Positions 25,053 through 30,939 of a DNA stretch of 30,939 nucleotides are shown here, in pieces; position 1 is the first letter of the stretch, and each line of letters begins with the position of its first letter. A program made the translations under genes and the position numbers. The stretch comes from a virus. Where the stretch lies: the IMG/VR virus record IMGVR_UViG_3300025086_000139, positions 1-30,939 of that record; one strand, 5' to 3'. The notes beneath the pieces were generated by a model. It searched no databases. It worked only from the letters and a program-made list of their open reading frames with translations, and was not told where the DNA came from.

Positions 25053-25067
25053 TTTCATTCCTCATTT

Positions 25068-25919
25068 TTAATCAAGCCACTTTGACAGTGTGGCAACTGG
25101 TTGAACCGGAGTTCGTTTCGTTTGTCTATCTTTACGGAGTTTAAGTATTCTCAAATCCGTGGTTGAGAGCGTCTTTCTACAATACTCCTTGAAATCATTG
25201 TTTTTCAATAAGTCTTTCAAAAGATATCTCTGAAAAGGCCGCATTTTTAACTTCCTCAAAATTTTCGGTATTGAAGAATACGCCTTTCTTTGTGGTGGTG
25301 TCATCTTTCGATGCATTCTACCATCGTGAGCATAAGCCAACATCTCGTAGAAGTATGTCTTACTCCATCTTCTCTTCACTTTAGCATCCAAGAACATCAG
25401 TTTGTTCGGATGTAAGTTAGGTGCTAACCAAGATATGAACTGGACATCAGCAGGTTCACTGACTTTCAGTTGATTCATTATCACTTCTCTATCCGGGTTT
25501 CTTAGATAGTCTCCAACCATAGTGAATATATCTACATCGTAGTTGTAGGGTTCATCTGAACGTGGAGCAATCTCCTTGATTTCATCAAACAGAGACTTCT
25601 TCGTTGCTCTGTTTAACTTGCACATACCAAACAGTTTCTTTGGTACGTCTTTCTGATTGATTGAAGTCAACACAACCTGCCCTTTGTATTCAAGGATAGT
25701 CTTCCTAATTGCCTCTGTGTTAGGCTTGTAGTTGCACTCTCTGATAATTATTCCTCTATCAGCAGGTATAGAGTGGTTATCCTCTATGTCATACTCATTA
25801 GCATACATTATGATAGGGTCACTTGAAACGAGTTTACTCGCCTTCTCCATCTTGTCTGTTCCGTCTTTTCCTACGACTATTACTGTTCTATTCTGATTCT
25901 TCATATTTATTAGGCTCAT
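25068..25919 (-). CDS. Probable clamp-loader partner (divergent large-subunit-like protein)
   Basis: 283 residues from an ATG with AAGGA nine bases upstream; a TTG three codons earlier and an ATG five codons later are alternatives. The N terminus (RTVIVVGKDGTDK) looks like a broken P-loop. A middle segment (MVGDYLRNPDREVIMNQL, then DVQFISWLAPNL) recalls the helical part of clamp-loader proteins. The C terminus is basic and ends QPVATLSKWLD, similar to a PIP box. Adjacent to the RFC small subunit, it may play the part of RFC-L or of phage T4 gp62, an ATPase-dead partner. This is inference; no clear family match is visible. Confidence 0.5.
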   Translation of the reverse strand: MSLINMKNQNRTVIVVGKDGTDKMEKASKLVSSDPIIMYANEYDIEDNHSIPADRGIIIRECNYKPNTEAIRKTILEYKGQVVLTSINQKDVPKKLFGMCKLNRATKKSLFDEIKEIAPRSDEPYNYDVDIFTMVGDYLRNPDREVIMNQLKVSEPADVQFISWLAPNLHPNKLMFLDAKVKRRWSKTYFYEMLAYAHDGRMHRKMTPPQRKAYSSIPKILRKLKMRPFQRYLLKDLLKNNDFKEYCRKTLSTTDLRILKLRKDRQTKRTPVQPVATLSKWLD

Positions 25920-26220
25920 TTGTATCAATCCTTATTTCCATTATTTCTTCGTATGCTTTGCCACAAGCACCGCAGTCAACTAAAATGATAAACCATTTTA
26001 ATCCATTTTCTTGTTTAACACCTGCTTCATATGCAAATGCTTTACTCTTACATTCTCTACACCCTTCCTGCACTCTCTTCAGTACATGATGGGATAGTAT
26101 CTCATCATCGGATACCTGACTCTGTTTGTCTAATCTCATCTTCAAAATGCAAATACTGCAAATCTGTTTGAGTTCTGAGTCAACCTCACGGAGACTACAT
26201 CTCTTACACATAGTTGCCAT
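25888..26220 (-). CDS. Zinc-binding protein with two paired-Cys sites
   Basis: 110 residues. Four CxxC pairs are present: CKRC and CSIC near the N terminus, CREC and CGAC in the second half (about 25 residues apart, as in zinc ribbons). The N-terminal pairs could form a second finger. It starts at a TGATG overlap with the LAGLIDADG-like gene. Possible roles include transcription control or DNA binding; none is shown. Confidence 0.65.
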   Translation of the reverse strand: MATMCKRCSLREVDSELKQICSICILKMRLDKQSQVSDDEILSHHVLKRVQEGCRECKSKAFAYEAGVKQENGLKWFIILVDCGACGKAYEEIMEIRIDTNEPNKYEESE

Positions 26221-26612
26221 CAGAGAACCCCCTTCATCTTGAGTATCTTGTCAAGACCATCTTGAGTAAGATGTTCCTTCTGCATAACCATGAAAGTAGT
26301 CTTCGCTAGTATATCCCAATCTGCATTTGACGGTAGATTTAGTGGGAGCATGTTGATGAGTTTCATGACCTCACTGAGTTTGCTCACTATCAGTATCGGT
26401 TTACGTCTAGCAGAGTGTTCCTCTTCTTTGTACTTGGAGTCAATCTCATGTTGAAGCAGACTTCTCTGCATTCCAAGAAGAAAGTCTTTACTCCCTCTCA
26501 GACATATTCTGATTCGCACTCTGTATCCTATCTCTGTACCATTTCTGACAATGCTGACTTCAGGATTTCCATGAGAAAGGAATGCTCCCTGAATGAACTC
26601 CTTGCTATACAC
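26220..26612 (-). CDS. Degenerate LAGLIDADG-like protein
   Basis: 130 residues from a GTG with GGAG four bases upstream; no ATG is in frame before it. EFIQGAFLSHGNPEVSI sits where a LAGLIDADG helix (typically GFFDADGS) would be. It is followed by IRICLRGSKDFLLGMQRSLL and KPILIVSKLSEVMKLINML, matching the later strands and helices of single-motif homing endonucleases. The acidic catalytic position appears to be His, so cleavage is unlikely. It could be a domesticated DNA-binding protein. The match is by eye and moderate; it follows the DNA ligase gene. Confidence 0.5.
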   Translation of the reverse strand: MYSKEFIQGAFLSHGNPEVSIVRNGTEIGYRVRIRICLRGSKDFLLGMQRSLLQHEIDSKYKEEEHSARRKPILIVSKLSEVMKLINMLPLNLPSNADWDILAKTTFMVMQKEHLTQDGLDKILKMKGVL

Positions 26613-26636
26613 AGGTCTCCGAGTGGAAGCCTGTCA

Positions 26637-28169
26637 TTATATGTTACTACAATATCGCTCAATATCCTGTATTGTATTACAATCACTAGGATACTTGTCT
26701 TCTCTGATTCTGATTATTCTTGGGAATCTCAAACCATACGTTCCGTCTTGATTCTTAGTGACTGCATCAGAGGTTATCTCCAAGACTATTCTAGGTAGGA
26801 AGAAGTATGTCCCATTGTCATATGACTCAACTATCCTTTTTAGTTTTACAGATAGTGCATCCATCTCAATCTCTGAGATACCTGAACCCACACTTCCTAC
26901 TTGCACATATCCTGCACCTTCTTCCTTGACAGATACCCCATATGTGGCGACTACTCCTGCTCTCTTACCACTACCATGCTTGCCTGAAGTGATGACAACA
27001 TCCAACTCAATTCTAGGTGGCTTGTGTTTTAACAGAGCCTTAGACCTCTTGGATTCATAGGTAGCATCCAAGTCTTTAATCATGATTCCTTCAAAGCCAC
27101 CATTGATTGCTACGTTATACGCTGCCTCAATATTACCATGCTCAAACATTCTAGCCTGATAGTCTTCAGGAACGAACTTCTTCATTACTTCTAGCCTCAC
27201 ATCGTATGGCTGATTCAACTGAGCGTTACCCATGTAAGACATGCAATCGAAGACAACTAGTTGAACAGGACAGTCAGACACTGCTTTCTGTTTGTCCTTT
27301 GAGTGAACCCTTGTTCCTAGTTTCTGATGTGCAGTAGGATTACCCACTTCATCAATAGGAAATATCTCACAATCAATGACGAACTTGTTAGCATCGAATT
27401 CAGAAACCCATGAGACAACATCAGGATACTGGTCTGTCACAACCTTGCCCTTTCTGTTGAAAACTATTATGTCATCAGCCTTGTGTATCTGATATCTGTT
27501 CCCATCATACTTAGTGTCGATGATGAATCTATCAGGTAACTTTCCTGTGTATGATTTGGCAAGCATTGGTTTGATGTAAGCACCATGAGTATGTTCAGGT
27601 GGGTCTTTGTCGTTATCCAAATACATCACCATAGAACTGAGTGAATTCGTTTTAGCGAATTTTGAGATGTCTTTGTCATATAGAAGTGACATTGACTTTC
27701 TAACCATACTAGTATTGATTCCATTTCTAGGTGTTCTCAACCAGTATCGTATAAACCACTTTATCTGCAAGTTGGACATACTTGTTATGTTTCTACTTAT
27801 CTCACTGTAAGCATCAGACTTCATACTCGAACAATCTAACTCAAGCAGTGATATCATCTGTTGAAGTGACATGTCCAAATGTTCTTTGTCATAGTAAAGG
27901 TACTGTAACATTCCCTCTCCTAAATCCAACCACTTCTCTGCCTCTTCCTCTATCTCATCCTCAAACACATTGTAGATGTTAGCCAACCACTTGATTGCTT
28001 TCTTCTCGCCAATGTTGTTGTTATCATATTCCATCGCTAGTATCTTTATCATAGCAATTCTATCGTTAGTAGATAGACTTGACAGTGTTGCTGATATTAT
28101 CTCTTTCTTTCTTGTTGGTGTGACGTTTTCTATCGACTCACACATCCTGCTCATTATTGTCATACTCAT
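26637..28169 (-). CDS. ATP-dependent DNA ligase
   Basis: 510 residues. An N-terminal helical DNA-binding domain (about 1-195) is followed by the nucleotidyltransferase core. Motif I is DTKYDGNRY, with nucleophile K220. Motif III is FVIDCEIF (E268; Cys where Gly is common). Motif IV is GFEGIMIKD. Motif V is LLKHKPP. Motif VI in the OB domain is RFPRIIRIREDK. This matches archaeal/eukaryotic replicative ligases in order and length. It would seal Okazaki fragments or repair nicks. GAGG lies seven bases before the chosen ATG, which overlaps the previous gene by 32 bases. Confidence 0.95.
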   Translation of the reverse strand: MSMTIMSRMCESIENVTPTRKKEIISATLSSLSTNDRIAMIKILAMEYDNNNIGEKKAIKWLANIYNVFEDEIEEEAEKWLDLGEGMLQYLYYDKEHLDMSLQQMISLLELDCSSMKSDAYSEISRNITSMSNLQIKWFIRYWLRTPRNGINTSMVRKSMSLLYDKDISKFAKTNSLSSMVMYLDNDKDPPEHTHGAYIKPMLAKSYTGKLPDRFIIDTKYDGNRYQIHKADDIIVFNRKGKVVTDQYPDVVSWVSEFDANKFVIDCEIFPIDEVGNPTAHQKLGTRVHSKDKQKAVSDCPVQLVVFDCMSYMGNAQLNQPYDVRLEVMKKFVPEDYQARMFEHGNIEAAYNVAINGGFEGIMIKDLDATYESKRSKALLKHKPPRIELDVVITSGKHGSGKRAGVVATYGVSVKEEGAGYVQVGSVGSGISEIEMDALSVKLKRIVESYDNGTYFFLPRIVLEITSDAVTKNQDGTYGLRFPRIIRIREDKYPSDCNTIQDIERYCSNI

Positions 28170-28380
28170 TTCTATTCCTCAATATTTTTTCCAGTGCCTT
28201 ATGCACATCTTCCATTTCCTTCATGTTCATTCTTATGCCCTTCTTAGTGGGCTGACTGTTTACATGCCAACGAATATCTACAATGTCAATATTGTAGAAG
28301 TTCCCTGTCCTAACTACCATTTCATTAGTAGCATCTCTTGCTATTCTTAGTATTATTTTTTCATCCTTCAAACCAACCAC
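28138..28380 (-). CDS. PC4/Sub1-like single-strand DNA-binding coactivator
   Basis: 80 residues from a GTG; a TTG three codons later is an alternative start. The segment VDIRWHVNSQPTKKGIRMN, then a helix (EMEDVHKALEKIL), follows the PC4 signature: vDIReyy...g...ptkkGIsl, then helix. PC4-fold proteins bind single-stranded DNA as dimers and act in transcription and replication. Neighbouring DNA ligase and zinc-protein genes fit a replication or transcription role. The fold call is from motif pattern and size. Confidence 0.7.
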   Translation of the reverse strand: MVGLKDEKIILRIARDATNEMVVRTGNFYNIDIVDIRWHVNSQPTKKGIRMNMKEMEDVHKALEKILRNRNEYDNNEQDV

Positions 28381-28759
28381 CCTTAAATTGTTGTAGATTT
28401 TTCCACGACTTAAAGTATCGTGGAGACTCTTGTGCGTCTACTCTGTGTGCTATCCATACAACCCCGCCGAGACTACTAATCTTGACTAACTCATATGTTT
28501 TATCTTCCACTTCAAACATGTCCTCTGTCTGAACATCAGGAACTAAACCGAACTTTTGTGATAGTTCATTAGCAACCTCATCCATATGTTCAGCGATATA
28601 CTGAACAATCAGATGGCGTTGTATTGGTACTTTAGCATCCACTGTAACTTTGATTTTACCCTGCATCTCACATACCCTGCACTTATTACCCTCACAAATG
28701 GGACAAGGTATCTCCGCAGGAAGTGGAGCAGGAAAGCGTATTGTCACTGCTTTCTTCAT
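28361..28759 (-). CDS. Small zinc-knuckle protein
   Basis: 132 residues from the ATG that overlaps the lipoprotein stop (ATGA); an in-frame ATG five codons earlier is inside that gene. Near the N terminus CPICEGNKCRVC is a compact C-x2-C-x4-C-x2-C zinc site like half of a DnaJ-type finger. The rest is soluble and mixed alpha/beta with no recognised family. It probably binds nucleic acid or protein; no catalytic motif was seen. Confidence 0.65.
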   Translation of the reverse strand: MKKAVTIRFPAPLPAEIPCPICEGNKCRVCEMQGKIKVTVDAKVPIQRHLIVQYIAEHMDEVANELSQKFGLVPDVQTEDMFEVEDKTYELVKISSLGGVVWIAHRVDAQESPRYFKSWKNLQQFKGGWFEG

Positions 28760-29238
28760 TGTCTGCCATCCCACACTCTGTAAATCACTTCATATTCAAC
28801 TGTGACATCGAATGGGAAGGCTGCAAAGTGCAGGGTAGCATTGCCGAACTCAGGAGCAAAACCACTTGACCAATAGTTACTACCTTGAATCAAGTAGCCC
28901 TGCATGTTTACCCAACTGTAATTGTTGAATATAACTGAGTTGTTTATCACCTCAAATGAGAGGTGTGTAATGTTATACTTGAACGACTGAAGTTCAATCG
29001 CTCCATAACTTGTGTTCACATCCAACCAAATAGTCGGTGCGTGAATTAGTGTTTCATTGGTGGTGTTATCCATGACAAGAGTAAACTCTCCTGTTAATGA
29101 CATCCAATCTGCTTGCGTTGTTTGGCCTTCAAACTCTTCTTCAGGTGGGTCGGGTAATGCCTCTGTGCATCCTGCTAGGAATGCTGCCACAATTAAAAGC
29201 GTCAAAGCCTTGTTGATGTTGGTCTTCATCTTCATCAT
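28756..29238 (-). CDS. Secreted lipoprotein candidate
   Basis: 160 residues. The N terminus is MMKMKTNINK followed by a hydrophobic stretch and a lipobox-like LAGC, then an acidic Pro-rich linker (TEALPDPPEEEFEG). The mature part is rich in Asn, Thr and aromatic residues with several N-x-S/T sites, typical of an archaeal surface protein. I choose 29238 because it gives a clean signal peptide and lies 24 bases from a TATA box; ATG at 29229 is also possible, with GAGGT nine bases upstream. It might modify the host surface, for example in superinfection exclusion, but that is speculation. Confidence 0.7.
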   Translation of the reverse strand: MMKMKTNINKALTLLIVAAFLAGCTEALPDPPEEEFEGQTTQADWMSLTGEFTLVMDNTTNETLIHAPTIWLDVNTSYGAIELQSFKYNITHLSFEVINNSVIFNNYSWVNMQGYLIQGSNYWSSGFAPEFGNATLHFAAFPFDVTVEYEVIYRVWDGRQ

Positions 29239-29257
29239 ACCTCGCACATACAGGTAG

Positions 29258-29267
29258 GATATATATC
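29258..29267 (-). promoter_or_regulatory. TATA box for the lipoprotein gene
   Basis: GATATATATC, centred 24-25 bases upstream of the proposed ATG. Archaeal TATA boxes sit about 26 bases before the transcription start, so this predicts a leaderless or nearly leaderless message beginning at the ATG. It would give the lipoprotein and downstream genes a promoter separate from genes to the right. Confidence 0.5.
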
Positions 29268-29276
29268 TTACACCAT

Positions 29277-29348
29277 TCACTCAAAGGTAAACCCAAATTC
29301 TTCCAGTGTTGTTTGCCTACTGTTTTCCATAGTTAATCTAACTCTCAT
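29277..29348 (-). CDS. 23-residue micro-protein with a PCNA-interacting (PIP) motif
   Basis: Reads MRVRLTMENS then RQTTLEEFGF then TFE. QTTLEEFGF follows the Qxx(L)xx(F) PIP-box pattern, and SRQ-x-TLEE-[FW] is shared almost residue for residue with the polymerase C terminus (SRQKTLEEWF). The ATG overlaps the stop of the upstream small gene (ATGA), as throughout this operon. If translated, it is little more than a clamp-binding peptide. It could compete with clamp clients, of host or virus. Coding at this length is not certain. Confidence 0.5.
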   Translation of the reverse strand: MRVRLTMENSRQTTLEEFGFTFE

Positions 29349-29479
29349 AATTCATCCTCCATCATTTCTGTAAATGCCAAACCAGTTAGCACCTTTGTCT
29401 GTATCTTAAGCAACTCAAGTATCTCATCTAGTTTTCTCTCGACTGCTCTTTCATGTCTTTCGTATCTTCCGTTCTTCAT
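29345..29479 (-). CDS. 44-residue helical micro-protein
   Basis: Reads MKNGRYERHERAVERKLDEI and continues through LELLKIQTKVLTGLAF to an acidic end. It is predicted to be one amphipathic helix, perhaps a coiled coil. It overlaps both neighbours by ATGA, supporting real translation. No family is recognised. Confidence 0.55.
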   Translation of the reverse strand: MKNGRYERHERAVERKLDEILELLKIQTKVLTGLAFTEMMEDEL

Positions 29480-29706
29480 TCTTTCACCACCGACTTAGGG
29501 AAGAACACATCCTCCCATACTGTCATCTCTGCTTCTGTCATCTTGGTTGTGAAGATAGTACCACTTCGTAGATGTACCTCTACCTCATAGGTGTTCTTCT
29601 TCAACATACCTTCCTGAACCTCAACGACAGAATAGGCAGATACCTCTGCCATATTCAATGTCGTCTGTCCTGCTGTTGTTGTTAGTTTGTAAAATCTCTC
29701 TTTCAT
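29476..29706 (-). CDS. Hypothetical protein, 76 residues
   Basis: A beta-rich small protein: strands around RFYKLTTTAG, YSVVEVQEG, YEVEVHLRSGTIFTTKM, then a short helix (EAEMTVWEDVFF). No cysteines, signal peptide or membrane span. It overlaps both neighbouring genes by ATGA. No family is recognised; the operon places it with the JAMM protease and tiny proteins. Confidence 0.6.
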   Translation of the reverse strand: MKERFYKLTTTAGQTTLNMAEVSAYSVVEVQEGMLKKNTYEVEVHLRSGTIFTTKMTEAEMTVWEDVFFPKSVVKE

Positions 29707-29897
29707 TTCTTAGCACCTTCCTCGATTGTTCTCATTATCTTCTTGTCAGCGTATCCGTAAGATACATCCATGCCGAATCCTATCTCATGCATCATTTGCA
29801 TGAGCATGACCATCCTATCTTCAATGTGATGTGGTGGGTCACATGGCTCACCATCAATATCATACTGCAATGCTATCGTGTAGAACTTCTTACTCAT
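29703..29897 (-). CDS. Hypothetical protein, 64 residues
   Basis: Soluble, Met-rich in the middle (DRMVMLMQMMHEIG), with an N-terminal strand and DGEPCDPPHH. Starts at an ATGA overlap with the JAMM-protease gene and ends at an ATGA overlap with the next. A His/Cys/Asp cluster could bind metal, but no motif is recognised. Confidence 0.55.
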   Translation of the reverse strand: MSKKFYTIALQYDIDGEPCDPPHHIEDRMVMLMQMMHEIGFGMDVSYGYADKKIMRTIEEGAKK

Positions 29898-30445
29898 TCC
29901 TCTTCACCTTCCAATACGTCTTCTGCTGCTTTGACCCACTCAGGTTTCTCGACAGGCTCTTGTCTGTAAATACCATAGTGAACCTTCTTCGCTATCTCAG
30001 TGTTAACATCATAAGCGATGAACTGATTGTCTCCTAGAACAGTTGCACTTTCCAACATGCTCTTCCATGTGTTGATTGTCTTCCAATCAGTTCCACTGAA
30101 GAAAGCCTGACCGAATGGGTGTGTATGTATCCAGCACTTCAATGGCAACTTCATGCCACCTAGTTGTTCTTCTTGGTCTTTGAAACTCACAAAGCCAAAC
30201 GTTCCAACGCTGATATACAAGTCATCTTTGGCATCTACGATAACCTGAACCTCTCTTGGCGAATCAAACGCCTCAATAGACTTGTTCCAAATCACTGTGT
30301 AGAATGCCTCCGTCTGTATGTCGGGGAACGGATACGAGAACTCAACCTGCTCAAACACAGTCTTGATGTCCTCTTTCCAGTTCTCATCTACTATCTCTAA
30401 TCCTTGTATTCCATTTTCATTATATTCTGTTTCATCTGTTTTCAT
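29894..30445 (-). CDS. JAMM/MPN-type metalloprotease-like protein
   Basis: 183 residues. WIHTHPFGQAFFSGTD gives the JAMM zinc signature HxHx(7)Sx(2)D (H107, H109, S117, D120), with exact spacing. The upstream Glu that completes the active site is not certain; a few Glu lie in the N-terminal half. Family members include deubiquitinases, archaeal enzymes acting on SAMP modifiers, and phage tail-tip proteases. Its setting among small zinc and hypothetical proteins, away from tail genes, fits removal of a host ubiquitin-like tag better than tail assembly, but this is inference. AGGAGG lies eight bases before the ATG. Confidence 0.75.
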   Translation of the reverse strand: MKTDETEYNENGIQGLEIVDENWKEDIKTVFEQVEFSYPFPDIQTEAFYTVIWNKSIEAFDSPREVQVIVDAKDDLYISVGTFGFVSFKDQEEQLGGMKLPLKCWIHTHPFGQAFFSGTDWKTINTWKSMLESATVLGDNQFIAYDVNTEIAKKVHYGIYRQEPVEKPEWVKAAEDVLEGEEE

Positions 30446-30446
30446 T

Positions 30447-30686
30447 TTATGCTCCTCCTAATTTATTTACTATCAAATCCATTTCATTCTCAAACTCATG
30501 AAATGCTCTGTGACCTGCAATGAACCCACCTGCATGTCTCTTTGTTCCCATGAACTCTTCACCACAAACAGGGCAAGTTACTTTGACTATCGTTGCCTGT
30601 TTGTAGTAGCCATCGGTAGCAATTATGTTAGTAATGTTACCAATGTCTTCTTCTGTCAATTCGTCTATGTTTGCGTCTTCTGTCAT
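30447..30686 (-). CDS. C2H2-type zinc-finger protein
   Basis: 79 residues. CPVCGEEFMGTKRHAGGFIA then GHRAFH gives C-x2-C-x17-H-x3-H, a C2H2 finger with a longer loop than the classical x12. The N-terminal half is acidic and Ile-rich. It begins at an ATGA overlap with the partial gene to the right. A DNA-binding or regulatory role is plausible and unproven. Confidence 0.65.
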   Translation of the reverse strand: MTEDANIDELTEEDIGNITNIIATDGYYKQATIVKVTCPVCGEEFMGTKRHAGGFIAGHRAFHEFENEMDLIVNKLGGA

Positions 30687-30939
30687 ACTTTCACCTTCAT
30701 ATATTGTCGAAGTGATTTGATTCGTCTTGGTGCGACTAATCGAGGTTCTTCGACTATAACCTCTGTCTCTTCTATTTCGTTCTGTACTTGTTTGATGTCC
30801 ATTCCCTTTTGTAAGGGGAGAAGTACACTCCTTCTATACTGTTCCTTCCACATGGCCTGAACGCAGCCGTCACAGAACTCAGCAGTCTCTGCCTTACTCT
30901 TGGTGATAGGCTCTGCTATCGCTCCGCATAGCGTCTTGC
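30683..30939 (-). CDS. Partial Cys-containing small protein (5' end outside window)
   Basis: The frame is open to the right edge; 84 residues are visible. KTLCGAIAEP and EFCDGCVQAMWKEQYRR supply three Cys that probably belong to a zinc site completed beyond the window. The C-terminal part is charged and ends with a basic stretch. It joins the next gene by ATGA. No family is recognised. Confidence 0.55.
   Translation of the reverse strand, partial: KTLCGAIAEPITKSKAETAEFCDGCVQAMWKEQYRRSVLLPLQKGMDIKQVQNEIEETEVIVEEPRLVAPRRIKSLRQYMKVKV

Noticed and set aside
26605-26637. Ten-codon frame MTGFHSETCV starting at a TAATG overlap after the ligase
   Set aside because: Too short to support, no recognisable pattern; it may at most carry ribosomes to the GTG at 26612.

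Overview
The window looks like part of the genome of a tailed double-stranded DNA virus infecting a marine archaeon. The best match I can name from memory is the magroviruses, which are inferred to infect Marine Group II Euryarchaeota (Poseidoniales). Two things point there. First, one dense gene block encodes a nearly complete archaeal-type replisome: family B DNA polymerase, PCNA-like clamp, clamp-loader small subunit, primase, ATP-dependent DNA ligase, XPF-type nuclease, Cas4-like nuclease and single-strand-binding candidate. Second, this block sits beside giant repetitive tail-fibre genes of the kind seen in marine phages. Host and family are inferences; no terminase, portal or major capsid gene lies in the window.

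Layout. Bases 1-12262 are read rightward and hold two giant fibre-like genes (the first open at the left edge) and a small gene resembling tail assembly chaperones. Bases 12335-30939 are read leftward as an almost unbroken chain of about 35 genes, most joined by ATGA, TGATG or TAATG overlaps or preceded by a clear GGAGG/GAGG ribosome-binding site. The two sets converge on a 72-base gap (12263-12334) that carries a T-tract in each direction. No stretch over 300 bases lacks a gene, and I saw no tRNA, rRNA, CRISPR array or insertion sequence.

In transcription order (right to left) the leftward block holds: small zinc-finger proteins and a JAMM-type metalloprotease; several tiny proteins, one of 23 residues ending in a PCNA-binding-like motif; a lipoprotein with its own TATA box; another zinc protein; a PC4-like protein; DNA ligase; a degenerate LAGLIDADG-like protein; a zinc protein; a possible clamp-loader partner; RFC small subunit; tiny membrane proteins; an SSB candidate; a RecA-like ATPase; PCNA; DNA polymerase B; Cas4-like nuclease; primase; XPF-like nuclease; an AAA+ ATPase (likely helicase); a DEDDy exonuclease; and finally a membrane micro-protein and a zinc-ribbon micro-protein.

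The most striking points are: (1) the polymerase is split between motif B and motif C, with two small membrane-protein genes between the halves; (2) a 23-residue open frame carries nearly the same PCNA-interaction motif as the polymerase C terminus; (3) the primase appears to fuse a PriS-type catalytic domain to a PriL-type iron-sulphur domain; (4) several very small proteins, found by following the stop/start overlaps, fill the apparent gaps in the operon; (5) codon use shifts abruptly at the 3' end of the second fibre gene, suggesting exchange of the receptor-binding tip.
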